58,132 nt of DNA from Candidatus Omnitrophota bacterium (GTDB lineage Bacteria > Omnitrophota > Gorgyraeia > Tantalellales > Tantalellaceae), in NCBI GenBank assembly GCA_014728075.1, contig WJMG01000071.1, positions 1 to 58,132 on the forward strand. Reading direction: 5' to 3'. A model generated the notes under the pieces. That model worked only from the letters and a program-made list of their open reading frames with translations. It made no database searches and was not told where the DNA came from. A program made the position numbers and the translations under genes. The stretch's first letter is position 1; each line of letters begins with the position of its first letter. Positions 8,851-17,464 of this stretch are shown here, in pieces.

Positions 8851-9288
8851 ATGAGGAAGATAGTTGTTTTAACACTGGTTTTGGTCGGTTTGTTCTCGGC
8901 AAACGCCCACGCTCTGGCCGTGACGGCAAGGAGCGTGTCCGCCGGGACTTACGAGGACGGCGAATTCGATGCCGGCAACAGCGGGTTTGCCGCCGAATAC
9001 ATTATCGATGAGGCGGACGGCAAGGTCATACTGGACAGGATAATCATGAACGACCGTGAGGGAAAGATAGAGGAAGGCGCGGTTTACGAGATAACGAACG
9101 CGATGGTTTCCGAAGGGCTGTCAGCCCTTATGGTCTCGCGGAACAAGAAAGGCCAGAAGATAGTTACTGCCGTGAGGGAAGGGAGTATGGGGGCGTCTGA
9201 AATACTACTTATAGGCGAGGATTTTTACCAGTTCTGCCGCGCTTTCAACGGAAAATTCTATCTTGAATACGGAGAGGTCGAACGATGA
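8851..9288 (+). CDS. Small secreted protein of unknown function
   Basis: I do not recognise a family. The 145-residue product starts MRKIVVLTLVLVGLFSANAH, a clear Sec signal peptide with likely cleavage after AHA. The mature part is about 120 residues, mostly charged and polar, with GTYEDGEFDAG and a KVILDRIIMNDREGKIEEGAVYE segment. It has no Cys after the signal, so it is not a lipoprotein. The start is set by an AGGAGG site at about 8840. An upstream ATG at 8821 lies inside the palindromic repeat and is unlikely to be used. Confidence 0.7.
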   Translation: MRKIVVLTLVLVGLFSANAHALAVTARSVSAGTYEDGEFDAGNSGFAAEYIIDEADGKVILDRIIMNDREGKIEEGAVYEITNAMVSEGLSALMVSRNKKGQKIVTAVREGSMGASEILLIGEDFYQFCRAFNGKFYLEYGEVER

Positions 9289-9304
9289 ACAAAAGGAAGT
9301 CGTG

Positions 9305-11536
9305 ATGAGGAAAAAGTATAAAATACTCATAATAGGCGCGGGTAAGGGCGGAACGGCCCTTCTCGAACTTTTCAGGGACGATGAGTCGGTAGAGATAGTG
9401 GGCGTGGCCGACCGGGACATGAACGCTCCGGGCATCAAGCTCGCCGAAACCCTGGGGATAGAGGTTTCAGACGATTATACCGGTTTTATGGGCAGAAAAG
9501 CGATCGATGAGATAATAAATGTAACGGGTTCGGACGATGTCCAGAAAGAGCTGATGGCCGATAAACCCGATGAAGTTGATGTCCTTAGCGGGCACGGGTC
9601 CGAATTCCTGTGGAGGCTTGTCGATAAACATAAGGAAGCCGAAGTTGAGTTCGAAAGGCTTAATGAAACCATGTTAAGGCTGGGAGAAGATTTCGACGAG
9701 AACATATCCATTATAACCGAATCCTGCGGTAAAGCCCTGGGAGGCGCGGCCGCTTTTTACAATAAGACCTCCGAAAAAGGTTTATGCACCGCCGCGCAAT
9801 GGCAGGCTCCTTCAGGGTACAGCACGGAGCTTTTTCCGGAAGGCCATCTCTGTTTTTCCATAATGAAAAAGGCGAAAAAGAACGAACTGACCGTTCTTAG
9901 CGACCTCGAAAAGACCGGCTACGCCGAGACCGACCCGGGTATCAGGGATTTCGGATGGAAGGCCTACGCGGGATGTCCCGTATGCTTCGAGAACGAGTGT
10001 ATCGGCAGCCTCTGCGTACTTTTCAGGGAGAGCTCCGAGCTCACGGAAAGGGAAAAACACATGCTGAGGATATTCGCCGATATAATATCCCGCGAAGAGA
10101 AGAGGGCCAAGGCCCTGGGCGACCTCAAAGACAGCGAAGAAAGGTACAGGAAGCTCGTGGAAGGCGTAGAACACCCTATATTCGTACTGGACCGCGAGGG
10201 GAGATACCATTTTATGAACGGTACCGCAAGGCACGCCCTTGGTGTTTTCAAGGGCGAATACATGGGCAGGACGATGTGGGATTTTTTCCCGAAGGAAGTA
10301 GCCGACAGGCAGATGTCTTCCGTAAGAGAGGCAATGGACACAGGGAACAGGCTGATCAGGGAAACGCAGGCGCCGGTGCAGGGCGAGGTCCGGTGGTTCC
10401 AGACGACCCTTCAGCCGCTGTCCGACGCTTCCGGAAATTGTGAAAGGGTCCTGGGGATAGCCATGGATACTACCAAAAGGAAAGCCGCGGAAGCTGCCGT
10501 GGAAAAGACAAAGAATTTTCTCGACAAGATCATAAATTCCGTAGCCGACCCTATCTTCGTCAAGGACAGGGACCACCGGTGGATAGTTCTGAACGACGCG
10601 TACTGCCGGTTCATGGGTTATCCCAGGGAAGATCTTATAGGAAGATCCGACCACGACTATTTTCCCAAGCAGGAGGCGGATGTTTTCTGGGAAAAGGACG
10701 AACTTGTCTTCAGGACAAGGGAGGAGAATATAAACGAGGAAAGATTCACCGATTCCCGGGGGGAGGTCCATACTATAATCACCAAGAAGTCATTGTATGT
10801 GGACGAAGAAGGGCGGGACATACTGGTAGGCATAATAAGGGATATCACCGCTCTGAAGGATTCCCAGGAGGAAATGCAGAAACAGGCCAAGAAGTTCAGC
10901 CTTATATTCGAGAATTCCAAGGACGCGATCCTCTGGGTGGACCCCGATTCCGGAAAGGTGATCAACTGTAACAGGGCCGCGGAAAATCTCCTCGAGAGGG
11001 GCAGGGAAGAGATCGTAGGCGAAAGCTATAAACTGTTTCATCCGACCGAAAAAGGCGACGAATACGAAAAGATCTTCAGGCGCCATGTACAACAGGGCGG
11101 CGAGTCGAGCCTGGAAGGAGAAGTCCTGACCAGTAGCGGACAGGTCAAACATGTCCTGATGAGCTCTACTACCGTTGACCTCGGCGACCAGAAGATAATG
11201 CAGGGGATATTCCACGATATTACGGCAAGAAAGAACATAGAAGCGGAAAAGGAAAGGCAGAGCAGGGCTCTCGATAAGATAAACAGGGAATTGAAATGGA
11301 AGATAGAGGAACTCGAGGCCGCCATGAGCCATATCAAGAAACTGGAGGGGCTCGTACCCATCTGCGCTAACTGCAAGAAAATGAGGTTAGAGGAAAGCGA
11401 TCCGCGGGACCCGGTTTCATGGATATCGATGGAAAAGTATATCAGCGAAAGGACGGAAGCCAGTTTTACCCACGGCCTGTGTCCGGAATGCGTGAAAAAG
11501 ATGTACGGTGACGCTATGAAGAAGAAGGGTAAATGA
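9305..11536 (+). CDS. Rossmann-GAF-PAS-PAS-PAS sensor with Cys/His C-terminal module
   Basis: This protein of about 743 residues starts with a Rossmann-like nucleotide-binding unit (ILIIGAGKGGTALLELF; Gly-x-Gly-x-x-Gly). A GAF-like region (about 130-280) and three PAS domains (about 285-400, 405-520 and 530-645; e.g. GVEHPIFVLDREGRYHFMNG) follow. After a coiled coil comes a terminal unit with LVPICANCKKMRL and THGLCPECVKKM. There is no histidine kinase, GGDEF or HTH output. The adjacent gene at 11556 ends in the same module. I chose ATG 9305, with AAGGAAG just upstream, over ATG 9263, which overlaps the previous gene. Confidence 0.78.
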   Translation: MRKKYKILIIGAGKGGTALLELFRDDESVEIVGVADRDMNAPGIKLAETLGIEVSDDYTGFMGRKAIDEIINVTGSDDVQKELMADKPDEVDVLSGHGSEFLWRLVDKHKEAEVEFERLNETMLRLGEDFDENISIITESCGKALGGAAAFYNKTSEKGLCTAAQWQAPSGYSTELFPEGHLCFSIMKKAKKNELTVLSDLEKTGYAETDPGIRDFGWKAYAGCPVCFENECIGSLCVLFRESSELTEREKHMLRIFADIISREEKRAKALGDLKDSEERYRKLVEGVEHPIFVLDREGRYHFMNGTARHALGVFKGEYMGRTMWDFFPKEVADRQMSSVREAMDTGNRLIRETQAPVQGEVRWFQTTLQPLSDASGNCERVLGIAMDTTKRKAAEAAVEKTKNFLDKIINSVADPIFVKDRDHRWIVLNDAYCRFMGYPREDLIGRSDHDYFPKQEADVFWEKDELVFRTREENINEERFTDSRGEVHTIITKKSLYVDEEGRDILVGIIRDITALKDSQEEMQKQAKKFSLIFENSKDAILWVDPDSGKVINCNRAAENLLERGREEIVGESYKLFHPTEKGDEYEKIFRRHVQQGGESSLEGEVLTSSGQVKHVLMSSTTVDLGDQKIMQGIFHDITARKNIEAEKERQSRALDKINRELKWKIEELEAAMSHIKKLEGLVPICANCKKMRLEESDPRDPVSWISMEKYISERTEASFTHGLCPECVKKMYGDAMKKKGK

Positions 11537-11555
11537 ACGGCGGGAACGGAACAAA

Positions 11556-13166
11556 ATGAAAAGTAACGGGAAAAGGCGCCTCTTCTCTTTTCTTTACACG
11601 GCGGGGATAGTATTGTTCCTGGTGGCCGCGGCCGGGGGGTATTTCCTGACCCTCTTTCTCCAGGGTTACGCGAAAGGCGATGTCATGGAGGGAGGTAAGG
11701 CGGCCGTTACGATAATCTCGTCACTTGCCGAGGGTGAGCTCGAGATCGCCCAGAGGGCGGTGGCGTCTATGTCAAGATCGCCTTCCATAGTTGAAATGGT
11801 CCGGTCGCAGGACCCCGCGGGCATTGAAGACGCGAGCCGGGTACTGGACAGGTACAACGCGGCCATGGGCGGTACGGTGGCCTATATAATGGATACGGAG
11901 GGGACCACCATAGCTTCTTCTAACAGGGGAGCGCCCGACAGTTTCGTGGGGAAAAATTACGCTTTCAGGCCTTATTTCAGAGAAGCCATGGAAGGCAAAT
12001 TGGGAGAATATTTCGCCCTTGGCGTAACTTCCGGAAAGAGAGGGTATTACGCCAGCTATCCGGTTTATTCTTCCCGGGAAGAGATCGGGGCAGTAGCCGT
12101 AATAAAGAAGGAACTGGATTTTCTCGAGGAGGAAATAGGCCATTACCCTTTTTGTTTCATGGTGAGCCCGGAAGGCTTGATCTTTCTTTCGAGCCGCAGG
12201 GACATGCTTTTCAAGGCTTTGTGGAAGATCGATCCGCAAGTGGAGGCCCGGCTGCTGGCTTCAAGGCAGTTCGGCAAAGGGCCTTTCCGCCCCGTTTTCC
12301 TTGAACAGCAGCTTCGTTCCGGTGACAGGGTAAAATTCAACGAAAACCTCTTTTTCGTATCAAGGGCTTTCCTGGGCCGGAGAGGCTGGTCCATAGTCAA
12401 GCTTAACCCCGCGGGGCTTGTGGTCCAGTTCCGGTACTTCGGCATTGTAAGTACGCTCCTTCTGGTCTTTCTGATAGCCGGAGGTCTTTTCTTCCTTTTC
12501 AGGATGGATACGGCTTTCCGCCTTATATCACAGAGTGAGGATAAGTTCCACCGGCTTTCGGATGCCGCTTTTGAAGGGATAATAGTCCACAAGAACGGCA
12601 GGATAATCGATACCAACAGGCAGTTCGCTGAGATGGTAGGTTACGATCCCGGTGAGATAATAGGCCGTAATGTTTTCGATTTCATAGACGGGAAGGACGA
12701 GGAGCTGCTTCTCAGGAACACCCATTCCAACTTTGAAAAAAGGTACGAAATAACCGGAAAGAGAAAGGACGGTACTTTTTTCCCGATGGAGATTTGCGGG
12801 AAAACCCTCGAATACGACGGCCAGACACTCAGGGTCGTTTCAATACAGGACATTACCGAAAGAAAAAGGTCAAGAGAGCGGCTCGCCGCCCAGAGGGAGC
12901 TTCTTGACAGGTCCAATAAAGAACTTGAGGTCAAGGTAGAAGAGCTTGAGGAAGCCCTTAGCCATATCAAGAGGCTCGAAGGACTTGTGCCTATCTGCGT
13001 GAGCTGTAAGAAAATGAGGCTGGAGGGGAACGACCCGAAAGACGAAAGGTCCTGGGTGCGTTTGGAGGAATATATATCGAGATCGACCGACGCTGATCTA
13101 ACCCACGGTCTTTGCCCCGAATGCGCTAAAAAGATGCAGGATGATATCCGTAAGATAAAGGATTAG
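11556..13166 (+). CDS. Cache-PAS membrane sensor with the same Cys/His C-terminal module
   Basis: This 536-residue protein has a membrane helix at about 12-34 and a large extracytoplasmic region (about 35-290) typical of double Cache domains (GKNYAFRPYFREAMEG, GYYASYPVY). A second helix lies at about 295-315. A PAS domain (about 330-445, DAAFEGIIVHKNGRIIDTN), a coiled coil, and VPICVSCKKMRLEG...THGLCPECAKKM follow. It likely senses a small extracellular ligand. As in its neighbour, no recognised output domain follows, so signalling presumably runs through the Cys/His module. Only 19 bases separate the two genes. Confidence 0.8.
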   Translation: MKSNGKRRLFSFLYTAGIVLFLVAAAGGYFLTLFLQGYAKGDVMEGGKAAVTIISSLAEGELEIAQRAVASMSRSPSIVEMVRSQDPAGIEDASRVLDRYNAAMGGTVAYIMDTEGTTIASSNRGAPDSFVGKNYAFRPYFREAMEGKLGEYFALGVTSGKRGYYASYPVYSSREEIGAVAVIKKELDFLEEEIGHYPFCFMVSPEGLIFLSSRRDMLFKALWKIDPQVEARLLASRQFGKGPFRPVFLEQQLRSGDRVKFNENLFFVSRAFLGRRGWSIVKLNPAGLVVQFRYFGIVSTLLLVFLIAGGLFFLFRMDTAFRLISQSEDKFHRLSDAAFEGIIVHKNGRIIDTNRQFAEMVGYDPGEIIGRNVFDFIDGKDEELLLRNTHSNFEKRYEITGKRKDGTFFPMEICGKTLEYDGQTLRVVSIQDITERKRSRERLAAQRELLDRSNKELEVKVEELEEALSHIKRLEGLVPICVSCKKMRLEGNDPKDERSWVRLEEYISRSTDADLTHGLCPECAKKMQDDIRKIKD

Positions 13167-13174
13167 GCGCCATT

Positions 13175-13540
13175 ATGAGGAAAATATCGGGAATCTGTGC
13201 GGTTATTCTGTTGTTTGCTTCCTTTTCTCTGTTTGTTTCGGCTGACGAAGAGGACGGTGTTCAGATGTATCCCGGAGGGGATTACGGGATCGACCTCGGA
13301 GGAGGATATGAAATGATGCCCGACGGGGAGCTGCTTGCTCCATCCGGGTTCAGGGAAGATTATCAAAATACCAGGTACGGGCCTCTGGCCGGCGAAGGGT
13401 TCGTTGTCTTCCCGGATTTCAGGTTCATTTCCGATAAGAGCAAAAAAAAGGAGAAAGAAGAACCGGCCGAAGAATATATTTTCCATCCCGCTACGACCGA
13501 GACTTCCGGCAGCCTTCTGTGGGGTGTTTCCGGTCCCTGA
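13175..13540 (+). CDS. Small secreted acidic protein of unknown function
   Basis: The family is not recognised. The 121 residues start with a Sec signal peptide (about residues 1-23, ending FVSADEEDG). The mature protein has Gly/Tyr/Asp-rich segments (GGDYGIDLGGGYEMMPDGE) and a charged KSKKKEKEEPAEEY stretch. There is no lipobox and no second membrane segment. The gene starts 8 bases after the Cache-PAS gene and probably shares its transcript. Confidence 0.6.
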   Translation: MRKISGICAVILLFASFSLFVSADEEDGVQMYPGGDYGIDLGGGYEMMPDGELLAPSGFREDYQNTRYGPLAGEGFVVFPDFRFISDKSKKKEKEEPAEEYIFHPATTETSGSLLWGVSGP

Positions 13541-13584
13541 AGCGCCCGTAATGTTATACATTTTCCCGAAAAAGCCCTTTGCCC

Positions 13585-13612
13585 TTGATTTTTTCACATA
13601 ATTAAATATACT
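13585..13612 (+). promoter_or_regulatory. Candidate sigma70-type promoter of the polysaccharide locus
   Basis: TTGATT (13585-13590) and TATACT (13607-13612) are spaced by 16 bases in a markedly A/T-rich gap. This gap precedes the first gene of the long polysaccharide locus. No other promoter candidate in that gap looks as good. Motif match only. Confidence 0.45.
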
Positions 13613-13693
13613 TAATACAAAGAATTTAATATTTTAATATTATCTCAAAGTATCCCGGAAGATCCTCAGGAGAAAGGCGCTGATCTCGAACAC

Positions 13694-14758
13694 ATGTTGC
13701 AATTATTGTTATCCTCGTTTTTACTTTCTATTGTTTTTACCTTTTCGGCTATTTATGTAGCGAAAAAAAAGGCAATACTTGATCGCCCATCCGAAAGGAA
13801 AATACACGAAAAACCTGTTCCGCTGCTCGGGGGGGTTGCCGTTTTTTCGGCTTTCGCCGCGGCCCTTCTGTTGAATTTCAGGTTCTCCGCCGAGCTGAAG
13901 GGAGTATGCATAGCTTCGTTCTTTATCATGGTCTCGGGCCTTTTAGATGACTTGAAAGACACCTCGGCTTCGTTCAGGCTGCTGGTGCAGGTACTTTGCG
14001 CCCTTGTCGTAGTGAAGTCGGGTGTTTTCCTCAGGATCATACCGGCGGATATCCCTTTTCAGTACCTGATTGAGGTTATAGTGACCGTTGTCTGGATAGT
14101 CGGGATAACCAACGCCGTGAACTTCATGGACGGAGCGGACGGTCTGGCCGCGGGCATGGCCTGTATCGTGTCGGCTACCTTTTTCGGCATAGCTTATTTC
14201 ACCGGGCAGGTCTATTTTTCTTTCATCAACCTCGCTCTATTGGGGGCATGTCTCGGATTCCTGGTATTCAACAAAAGGCCGGCGAGAATATTCCTGGGTG
14301 ACGCGGGAAGCAGTTTTCTGGGCTTCAGCCTCGGGGTTTTCGCCGTAATGGGTGAATGGGCGGAAAATAAGCCCATAGTCGCTTTAAGTATACCGCTTAT
14401 AGTGCTTGCTATCCCCATCTTCGATGTCATTTACATAACGGTCGCGAGGATAGGCCGGGGGAAGGTAAAAACTTTCAGGCAGTGGATAGAATATGTGGGA
14501 AAGGACCATCTGCATCACCGTCTCATGTCGCTGGGGTTCAGCCAGGGGCAGACGGTCTTTTTTATATTAAGCCTTAACGCCGCTCTCGCGCTGGGAGCGC
14601 TGGTGCTCAAAGGCGCATCGACTTATCAGGCGGTCTTGCTTCTTTTGCAGTGCGCCTCTTTTCTTCTCATCGTGACCGTGCTCATGCTTGCCGGAAGGAA
14701 TATGGGGGAAAAGAACGGTGTTAACGCGAGCCCTTCCGAAAGGGCGCCGGGAGAGTGA
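13694..14758 (+). CDS. WecA/TagO-like polyprenyl-phosphate sugar-1-phosphate transferase
   Basis: This 354-residue, roughly 10-11-helix membrane protein belongs to the MraY/WecA family. It loads the first sugar phosphate from a UDP-sugar onto undecaprenyl phosphate. Diagnostic motifs are DRPSERKIHEKPVPLLGG, SGLLDDLKD (DDxxD-type metal site), NAVNFMDGADGLAAG, GDAGSSFLGFSLG and the cytoplasmic His loop KDHLHHRLMSLG. It is the first gene after the candidate promoter at 13585 and probably starts the repeat unit assembled by the downstream glycosyltransferases. Confidence 0.93.
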   Translation: MLQLLLSSFLLSIVFTFSAIYVAKKKAILDRPSERKIHEKPVPLLGGVAVFSAFAAALLLNFRFSAELKGVCIASFFIMVSGLLDDLKDTSASFRLLVQVLCALVVVKSGVFLRIIPADIPFQYLIEVIVTVVWIVGITNAVNFMDGADGLAAGMACIVSATFFGIAYFTGQVYFSFINLALLGACLGFLVFNKRPARIFLGDAGSSFLGFSLGVFAVMGEWAENKPIVALSIPLIVLAIPIFDVIYITVARIGRGKVKTFRQWIEYVGKDHLHHRLMSLGFSQGQTVFFILSLNAALALGALVLKGASTYQAVLLLLQCASFLLIVTVLMLAGRNMGEKNGVNASPSERAPGE

Positions 14759-14759
14759 G

Positions 14760-15572
14760 ATGGAATTTCTGGGGTACTGGTCGCTTAGCGAAAAACCATT
14801 CGAGAATACATGCGACCCTAAATTCTTTTATTATTCGCCTTTTCACAAGGAAGCGCTCGTCAGGCTTATATATGTGATAAAACAGAACAAGGCCGGGGCG
14901 CTCCTTGCCGGCGACTACGGCACGGGAAAGACAACTATAGCCAACGAGCTTCTCTGCGAGATAGAAGAGAACGAGGATTACCGGAGCGCTTACATAAGCA
15001 ACCCCCTGTTGACTTCCAGGGAGCTGCTCCAGGAGATCAACTTTCAGCTCGGGGGAGGCGACAGCAGGGGCACGAAATTGAAGTTAAGGCGTTCAATAGA
15101 GGACAGGTTCAGAAAGATAGCGGATGAGGGCAACCACCCCATAGTCATCGTCGACGAGGCGCATCTGATAACCCGACGGGATGTGCTGGAGGAACTGAGG
15201 CTGATGATGAACCTTTATTACAAAAACAGCTTTCTGACCAGTATAATCATGATGGGACAGCTGGAGCTCAGGGACATAATAAACGAGATGCCCCAGTTCA
15301 AACAGAGGTTCGCCATGTACTACACCCTCAGGACCCTTGACAGGGAAGAGACGGCGCGTTACATTTCGCACAGGATGCAGGTCGCCGGGGTTTCCCGTTA
15401 TGTGTTTTCGGACGAGGCTCTGGAGCTGATCTTCGAGGCCTCGAGCGGGCGCCCCCGCCAGATAAACAACATATGCGATATGTCGCTGCTGGTAGGGTAC
15501 ATGAAGAACGCCGAACATATAGACGGTAATACGATCAGAGAGGTCGTGAAAGACCTGGGAGAGGAAGTGTGA
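14760..15572 (+). CDS. ExeA-like AAA+ ATPase of exopolysaccharide locus
   Basis: This 270-residue protein starts MEFLGYWSLSEKPFENTCDP, the usual start of ExeA/GspA-type ATPases, where 'PF' precedes the ATPase core. Walker A is GDYGTGKTT and Walker B is IVIVDEAHLI. A sensor region, MGQLELRDIINEMPQFKQRF, and a C-terminal lid, SSGRPRQINNICD, follow. There is no peptidoglycan-binding domain, unlike the longer ExeA. ATPases of this type often sit in exopolysaccharide loci, where their exact role is unclear. ATG 14760 follows the preceding stop by one base. Confidence 0.85.
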   Translation: MEFLGYWSLSEKPFENTCDPKFFYYSPFHKEALVRLIYVIKQNKAGALLAGDYGTGKTTIANELLCEIEENEDYRSAYISNPLLTSRELLQEINFQLGGGDSRGTKLKLRRSIEDRFRKIADEGNHPIVIVDEAHLITRRDVLEELRLMMNLYYKNSFLTSIIMMGQLELRDIINEMPQFKQRFAMYYTLRTLDREETARYISHRMQVAGVSRYVFSDEALELIFEASSGRPRQINNICDMSLLVGYMKNAEHIDGNTIREVVKDLGEEV

Positions 15573-16627
15573 TGCTGGAATTCCACAAAGGCTTCGAGGG
15601 CGAGGAGAAACTCGGCGCGCAGGCCGGTAAGGGAAAAGACAAGGGCCGGGAAATATCCGACCTGTCCCTTTCGCCTTATGTCGACGACGCCGTTAGGGGC
15701 AAACCGGTATCCGACCCCGAAAAGGCGCAGGGTCTTTACGACGGGATACTGGCCTATGTCCGGGAGGTCTTTGACAAGGTCCTCGAAGGCAAAGAGGGGG
15801 AGATCGACCACGAGGGCCTGCTGAAAAGAACGGATGAGTATACCGAAAAATTCATGAACATGCCGTCCCCCAGCGACCTTGTTTATCTCGCTTTCAGAAA
15901 CGGAGATTACAGGGACAACTACATTTACACACATTCCGTCAATGTCTGCCTTTTGTGCGTCCGTCTGGCTCTGGGGCTTCACTATTCAAGGGTCAGGATG
16001 GCGGAACTGGTAACGGCGGCGCTCTTCCACGACATCGGGATGATGAAAATACCGGTCCACGACTGGAACAAGGACAGCGAATTAGGCCCTTCCGCTTTTC
16101 AGAAGGTCACCGAGCATCCTCTTCTGGGTGAGGAGATCCTTAAAGAGGTCAAGGGTATGCCCGAGGTAGTGCCGGTGATAGTGGCCCAGCATCAGGAGAA
16201 ACTGGACGGTACGGGTTACCCGAAAGGGCTGCAGAAAGAAGAGATCCATTACATGGCGCGCCTTCTGGGGATAGTTAACAGGTACGAGGCGGAGACCCAC
16301 GATCGGCTCTGGAGAAAAAAGACCCTTCCCGACGCCGCCGTACAGGACATCCTCGACGAGGAAGGGGGGGCTTACGACCAGCACTTCCTAAAAGCTATTT
16401 TGAGGCATATCTCTATATTCCCCGTCGGGAGCTGGGTCCAGATAAGTTCGGGAGAGATAGGTAATGTTATAAAGGTCAACGAAGATACCCCCATGCGCCC
16501 GGTGATAAATGTCGTGTTTTCAAGGGACAGGAAAAAGCTTGAGGACCATCGTGTCCTGGACCTTTCCAAACAGCTTTTGATACATGTGGAGCGTTGTGTC
16601 GACGAGGACACTCTGGAAGGGGTCTGA
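15572..16627 (+). CDS. HD-GYP domain protein (putative cyclic-di-GMP phosphodiesterase)
   Basis: The protein is about 351 residues. Its C-terminal half is an HD-GYP domain with YTHSVNVCLLCVRLALGL, the HD pair in ALFHDIGMMKIP, EHPLLGEEIL, AQHQEKLDGTGYPKGL (the GYP motif) and GIVNRYEAETHD. This family cleaves cyclic-di-GMP. The ~110 N-terminal residues are polar and lack a receiver domain. Its place between the ExeA-like ATPase and the Wza-like lipoprotein suggests control of polymer synthesis or export by cyclic-di-GMP. The start is a GTG-ATG pair overlapping the preceding stop; I take the ATG. Confidence 0.85.
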   Translation: MLEFHKGFEGEEKLGAQAGKGKDKGREISDLSLSPYVDDAVRGKPVSDPEKAQGLYDGILAYVREVFDKVLEGKEGEIDHEGLLKRTDEYTEKFMNMPSPSDLVYLAFRNGDYRDNYIYTHSVNVCLLCVRLALGLHYSRVRMAELVTAALFHDIGMMKIPVHDWNKDSELGPSAFQKVTEHPLLGEEILKEVKGMPEVVPVIVAQHQEKLDGTGYPKGLQKEEIHYMARLLGIVNRYEAETHDRLWRKKTLPDAAVQDILDEEGGAYDQHFLKAILRHISIFPVGSWVQISSGEIGNVIKVNEDTPMRPVINVVFSRDRKKLEDHRVLDLSKQLLIHVERCVDEDTLEGV

Positions 16628-16655
16628 CAGGCTAAACACATCAAGAGGTGAAAAA

Positions 16656-17435
16656 ATGTCCAACACATCCTGCGCGAAGAAGTTGATAGCCGTAATTCTC
16701 GTGTTCGCGGCCGCCGTTCAACTTTCCGGCTGCATGAGGTTCAAAGCCCCCAGGGCCAGGCTCGACAGGGATGTCTATTCTCCGAAACAGGCCATAAAAG
16801 AAGGAGGGCAGTACCTGATCGGGCCCCGTGACGAACTTCAGGTCTCCGTATGGCGCTGCCCGGAACTGGAAAGGGTGGTCGTAGTAAGGCCGGAAGACGG
16901 GAAGGTGTCTTTACCTCTCATCGGCGATGTGATGGCCAGGGGAAGGACCCCTAAGGAACTCGCCGAGGCTATAAGCGGAAAGATGGCCTATTATGTCAAG
17001 GAACCCAGGATCGCCGTGGGTGTCAAAAAAATGGGCGAGAAAAAAGTTTTCATAATGGGGCAGGTCCTTTCCCAGGGCTCTTACAGACTGGAAAGGAACG
17101 ACAGGATAATTGACCTGGTTACGCGGGCGGGCGGGTTTACCGATAACGCGGTCCCGTCCTGCATACATATCGTAAGAGGGGACTACGATGATCCCAAAAT
17201 AGTCAGAGCTAACCTCGACAGGCTGATACACAGGGCCGACATATCACAGAATGTCTATCTGATGGAGGGCGATATCGTTTATGTTCCGGAGACCGAGATC
17301 GAGAACCTCAACTACGCGCTCAGGAAGGTCTTCCCGTCCCTGTTCTTCGCCGAGAAACTCGCGGACCTTAAACAGAATATCATGAGCGGAGGATACGACT
17401 GGCACGAGGTCTGGAACAAGGTCGGGAAAAACTGA
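16656..17435 (+). CDS. Wza-like polysaccharide export lipoprotein
   Basis: This 259-residue protein has a lipoprotein signal ending LSGC. A polysaccharide-export domain (YLIGPRDELQVSVWRCPELE, KVSLPLIGDV) and an SLBB domain (KKVFIMGQVLSQGSYRLERN and onward to VTRAGGFTDNA) follow. Proteins of this type form the outer-membrane/periplasmic channel for capsule or exopolysaccharide. ATG 16656 has AGAGGTG upstream. Its presence argues for an outer membrane. It sits just before the Wzc-like kinase, the usual arrangement. Confidence 0.92.
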   Translation: MSNTSCAKKLIAVILVFAAAVQLSGCMRFKAPRARLDRDVYSPKQAIKEGGQYLIGPRDELQVSVWRCPELERVVVVRPEDGKVSLPLIGDVMARGRTPKELAEAISGKMAYYVKEPRIAVGVKKMGEKKVFIMGQVLSQGSYRLERNDRIIDLVTRAGGFTDNAVPSCIHIVRGDYDDPKIVRANLDRLIHRADISQNVYLMEGDIVYVPETEIENLNYALRKVFPSLFFAEKLADLKQNIMSGGYDWHEVWNKVGKN

Positions 17436-17464
17436 AGAGCCGTCGCAAAATATAAGGATCTGAC

